Source of the DNA: GCA-002700125 sp964434385
GTDB taxonomy: Bacteria > Chloroflexota > Dehalococcoidia > Lucifugimonadales > Lucifugimonadaceae
DNA: 54,060 nt
Assembly (NCBI GenBank): GCA_964434385.1
Contig: CAYSUW010000009.1
Location: 1-54,060, forward strand
Reading direction: 5' to 3'
The translations under genes and the position numbers were made by a program. Below the pieces are notes generated by a model. It saw nothing but the letters and a program-made list of their open reading frames with translations. It did no database searches and had not been told where the DNA came from. This document shows, piece after piece, positions 51,612 through 54,060 of the stretch. Position 1 is the first letter of the stretch. Every line of letters begins with the position of its first letter.

Positions 51612-53255
51612 TTAGTATTGTGACATTTTAAGTTCTGGTTGAGTTTTTACATCTATTAATACAGTTTTACCATTTTTATTGAGTTCTTGTGCTTTTTTCA
51701 GAGAGCTTTTTATTTCATCTACTTTAGTTACTCTTAGACCTACTGCTCCCATCCCTTCAGCAATTTTTGCATAATCTCCAGATAAGTTGATAGCACCATA
51801 CCTTTCAATAGATTGAGGGTATCTTACGCTATAGCCACCCATAGTAGAATTATTCATTAATACCGTTGTTATAGGAGTATCTGATCTTACTGCTGTTTCT
51901 ATATCTAATCCTGACATCCCAAATGCTGCATCACCCATAAAATTCATACAAAATTTATCCGGGTGAGCAATTTTTGCTCCTATCATCAGGGGAATACCAT
52001 ATCCTAGATGAGTGGTTTTACCCCATCCAATGTATGAATTGGGGATTGTTGATGTCAAGAAAGGCATAATTTGATCTCTAGGATGTCCAGCATCATGAGT
52101 AATTATAGAATTTTCATGATCTATACTGTTATTTATTTCATTTATTAATCTATAAGGGTTAATTGGTTCCATATTTGATTCTAGATAAGGTGTCCATTCT
52201 TCGTACCATTCTTGTTTAATTGTTTTTATAGAAGAAATGATGGTTTGTTCTCTATTTTGAACAAATTTTTCTATACTTTCTTGATTGCTTTCTAATTCAA
52301 AAAGTAAAGAATCTAATACCATTTTAGAATCTCCAACTAGACCATATTCCACAGAATAATCTTTGTTAATATCTTCTATATTGTTGGTAGAATGAACGAT
52401 ATTTTTTCCTTCAGGAATTGTGATCCCATAATTGGTAATTGTTAAGCTAGATCCAATAGCAAAAACTAAATCTGATTCTTTCAACCAATGCCAGACTGAT
52501 TTGGGTGCTGTTCTATTTGCGGATCCTAAAGAAAGGGGATGTCTTTCATCAAAGGAACTTTTTCCAGGCATTGTAGTAATTACTGGAATTTTTAGTAATT
52601 CTGCAAATTTTTTGAGTTCTTGAGTTGCATTACCATAAATTACCCCTTGACCTGACCAAATAACAGGGTTTTTTGCAGAAAGAAGTATCTTAAGAGAATC
52701 TTTTACAGATGAATTACTAGGTGAAACAGGCATACTGACCTGAGTTTTATATTCATCTAAATTAGTGACTTCGTTTTCCATATGATCTTTATGCATTTCC
52801 AATAATACTGGTCCTGGTCTTCCATTTTTTAGAGCATGAAAAGCTCTTCTCATGAGTGGAACAATTCTTTGAGGATCGTTAATTGATTCTGACCACTTTG
52901 TAATATCTTTATATGCTCTTGAAGCCCAGAAAGAAGGTTTTACGTCTGCTGTTTGAAGTGGGACTCCATCTGGTAAAAAAAGAATAGGAACGGAATCTGC
53001 CCAAGCTTGAGCTATAGCTCCATAGGAATTTTCTGCTCCAGGTCCACCTTGGCACGCAAAAACTCCAAATTTGGAAGAATTCTTTGTTCTGCTGTATCCA
53101 TCAGCAGCCATTATTCCTCCTCTTTCTTGACGGAACATAATAGGTCTAATTCCTTCTTTTGCTACGGCTTCTATTAAAGGATTAGAAGGGAAGCAAGCCA
53201 TCCATTCTACTCCTTCTAATTTTAAGATTTTTGCAATAGCTTCATATCCGTCCAT
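51612..53255 (-). CDS. ThDP-dependent enzyme (acetolactate synthase-like)
   Basis: The 547-residue protein has the three domains of the acetolactate synthase/benzoylformate decarboxylase family. The catalytic glutamate is in MFRQERGGIMAADGYSR near residue 44, and the central domain has NPVIWSGQGVIYG. The cofactor-binding motif is GDAAFGMSGLDIETAVRSDTPITTVLMNN. Substrates are likely 2-keto acids or related carboligation partners. A true IlvB would have a partner small subunit, which is absent. It lies in one operon with the galactonate dehydratase-like gene. The ATG follows GGGAGCAAGA. Confidence 0.85.
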   Translation of the reverse strand: MDGYEAIAKILKLEGVEWMACFPSNPLIEAVAKEGIRPIMFRQERGGIMAADGYSRTKNSSKFGVFACQGGPGAENSYGAIAQAWADSVPILFLPDGVPLQTADVKPSFWASRAYKDITKWSESINDPQRIVPLMRRAFHALKNGRPGPVLLEMHKDHMENEVTNLDEYKTQVSMPVSPSNSSVKDSLKILLSAKNPVIWSGQGVIYGNATQELKKFAELLKIPVITTMPGKSSFDERHPLSLGSANRTAPKSVWHWLKESDLVFAIGSSLTITNYGITIPEGKNIVHSTNNIEDINKDYSVEYGLVGDSKMVLDSLLFELESNQESIEKFVQNREQTIISSIKTIKQEWYEEWTPYLESNMEPINPYRLINEINNSIDHENSIITHDAGHPRDQIMPFLTSTIPNSYIGWGKTTHLGYGIPLMIGAKIAHPDKFCMNFMGDAAFGMSGLDIETAVRSDTPITTVLMNNSTMGGYSVRYPQSIERYGAINLSGDYAKIAEGMGAVGLRVTKVDEIKSSLKKAQELNKNGKTVLIDVKTQPELKMSQY

Positions 53256-53419
53256 ATTCTTGCTCCCTTTATGATTTCTAGATTATTTGTTAAATCAGAT
53301 TAAATTCATAAAATATCTATAAAGTTATTTTTAATTTTCTAATAATAAATAGTTACTATATCTATTGTTTTTAGAAATTAACATTAATCTATAATAATTA
53401 GGACCTTTTTGGCTATTCA

Positions 53420-53878
53420 ATGTTTTCTTCATCACATTTAGGAAAATGGGAAAAACTTTATAAGAACTTAACTGAAGGAGAGAGAACTCCTTTTAATGAA
53501 TCAGAAACTTGGTTATTGGGTAAAAAACCAGGAATAATTTCAATTTTTGAGTCAGACGAAATTGTTTATGTTACTAGTACATCAGATATAGTTAAAGAAA
53601 TTCAACAATTATTAAAATCTAATAATATCCATGAATTTAGGCAGATGGTGGCTATTGTTGATCTTGGGATTTCTATTACTTCTGTATCAAAAGGTTTGAA
53701 AAATAAAAAAACGACTCAAAGAATAGATAAGAAAATTCAAGAATTTAAATTTAGAATTGTTCCAGTTAGAGAAAATTTTAGAGTTAGAATATCTGATGCT
53801 TTTATAGCAGTTGCAGACCCACGCTATAATGGTCTTACTACAAGATCTAATTTAGCAATTGATAATTTGCCTAAATAA
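53420..53878 (+). CDS. Small protein, divergent GIY-YIG-like fold
   Basis: The 152-residue protein has PGIISIFESDEIVYVTSTSDIVKEIQQLLKS near residue 33 and ISDAFIAVADPRYNG near residue 125. This resembles GIY-YIG nuclease-family proteins, in which a GxY strand, a YVG strand and a C-terminal (E/D)AxAIAxxxPxYN occur. The first Tyr is Ile and the expected helix arginine (usually LRRR) is absent in DIVKEI, so nuclease activity is unlikely. The assignment is by pattern and tentative. A TATAAT at 53390-53395 lies about 25 nt before the ATG and could serve as a promoter element. Confidence 0.5.
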   Translation: MFSSSHLGKWEKLYKNLTEGERTPFNESETWLLGKKPGIISIFESDEIVYVTSTSDIVKEIQQLLKSNNIHEFRQMVAIVDLGISITSVSKGLKNKKTTQRIDKKIQEFKFRIVPVRENFRVRISDAFIAVADPRYNGLTTRSNLAIDNLPK

Positions 53879-53902
53879 ATTATTATTTTATAGGAGTAAG
53901 TC

Positions 53903-54060
53903 ATGAGAGCAGGATTTGGACAATTTAAATCACCAAGCCCAGAATATTTAAAATTTGCAAAGCAATTTGGTGCTACCGATATTCTGTTAAATCATGCTGA
54001 CCTACCTGGAGCAAATGGCAGATGGGAGTTACAAGACTTGGTCAAACTTAGACTTATGGT
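53903..54060 (+). CDS. Mannonate dehydratase-like enzyme (partial, 5' end)
   Basis: The gene begins at ATG 53903 with TAGGAGTAAG just before it and runs off the end of the window after 52 codons. RAGFGQFKSPSPEYLKFAKQFG is followed by DILLNHADLPGANGRWELQDLVKLRL, matching the opening of UxuA-like mannonate dehydratases of the xylose-isomerase-like TIM barrel superfamily. It would dehydrate D-mannonate to 2-keto-3-deoxygluconate, a sugar-acid route that fits its neighbours. With only the start seen, the substrate is tentative. Confidence 0.65.
   Translation, partial: MRAGFGQFKSPSPEYLKFAKQFGATDILLNHADLPGANGRWELQDLVKLRLM

Overview
The window is AT-rich, tightly packed bacterial DNA with almost no non-coding stretches. 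The gene set suggests a marine, SAR202-like member of the Chloroflexota (Dehalococcoidia sense). It combines PyrR attenuation, Rex and HspR with a single F-type ATP synthase operon and several enolase-superfamily, Ldh2-type, LLM-flavin, SMP-30-like and ThDP-dependent catabolic enzymes. That placement is inferred from gene content, not from a computed phylogeny. TTG and GTG starts are common, and a GGTGA or AGGAGG ribosome binding site often decides the start.

Layout. Positions 1-3570 hold the end of an unknown membrane protein, a bacterial-PH membrane protein, an MFS transporter and a neutral-ceramidase-like hydrolase. Positions 3568-15922 are a mosaic of single genes on both strands: an orphan fused Dpp/Opp-type ATPase, an RNase Z-like hydrolase, a TolB-like lipoprotein, an LLM oxidoreductase next to a THI5/NMT1-fold protein without a signal peptide, a nitroreductase with an in-frame stop, RlmB, an SDR, an amidohydrolase/SMP-30-like pair, a NYN-domain protein and a second MFS transporter. 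Positions 15932-21588 carry IlvD, a Nudix hydrolase, an Ldh2-family dehydrogenase, a 3-hydroxyisobutyrate-dehydrogenase-type reductase and a DAO-type FAD oxidoreductase.

Positions 21630-28877 are the pyrimidine operon pyrR-pyrB-pyrC-carA-carB, preceded by a textbook PyrR attenuator. A methyltransferase, modA-modB (no modC) and pyrF follow. Then come a bifunctional-nuclease gene and the ATP synthase operon (AtpI/AtpZ-like, atpB-E-F-H-A-G-D-C, 32737-39774). Rex lies convergent to atpC. hspR-grpE-dnaK forms the heat-shock operon, with an FAH-family gene 2 nt behind dnaK. On the minus strand follow pyruvate kinase, an alpha/beta hydrolase and a fusion of an S51/cyanophycinase-like domain with a CysS-type C-terminal domain.

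Positions 47897-50421 hold a C4 zinc-ribbon coiled-coil protein, a serine-recombinase homologue whose catalytic serine position is a lysine, and the RNase P RNA. The window ends with a galactonate-dehydratase-like enolase-superfamily enzyme, an acetolactate-synthase-like ThDP enzyme, a divergent GIY-YIG-like protein and the start of a mannonate-dehydratase-like gene. These last genes look like sugar-acid catabolism.

The best candidates for something undescribed are the apparently catalytically dead serine recombinase beside rnpB, the S51-CysS fusion and the His-rich insertion in ATP synthase subunit a. I saw no CRISPR array, tRNA, rRNA or insertion sequence, and no gene-free stretch longer than 300 bases apart from the one occupied by rnpB.
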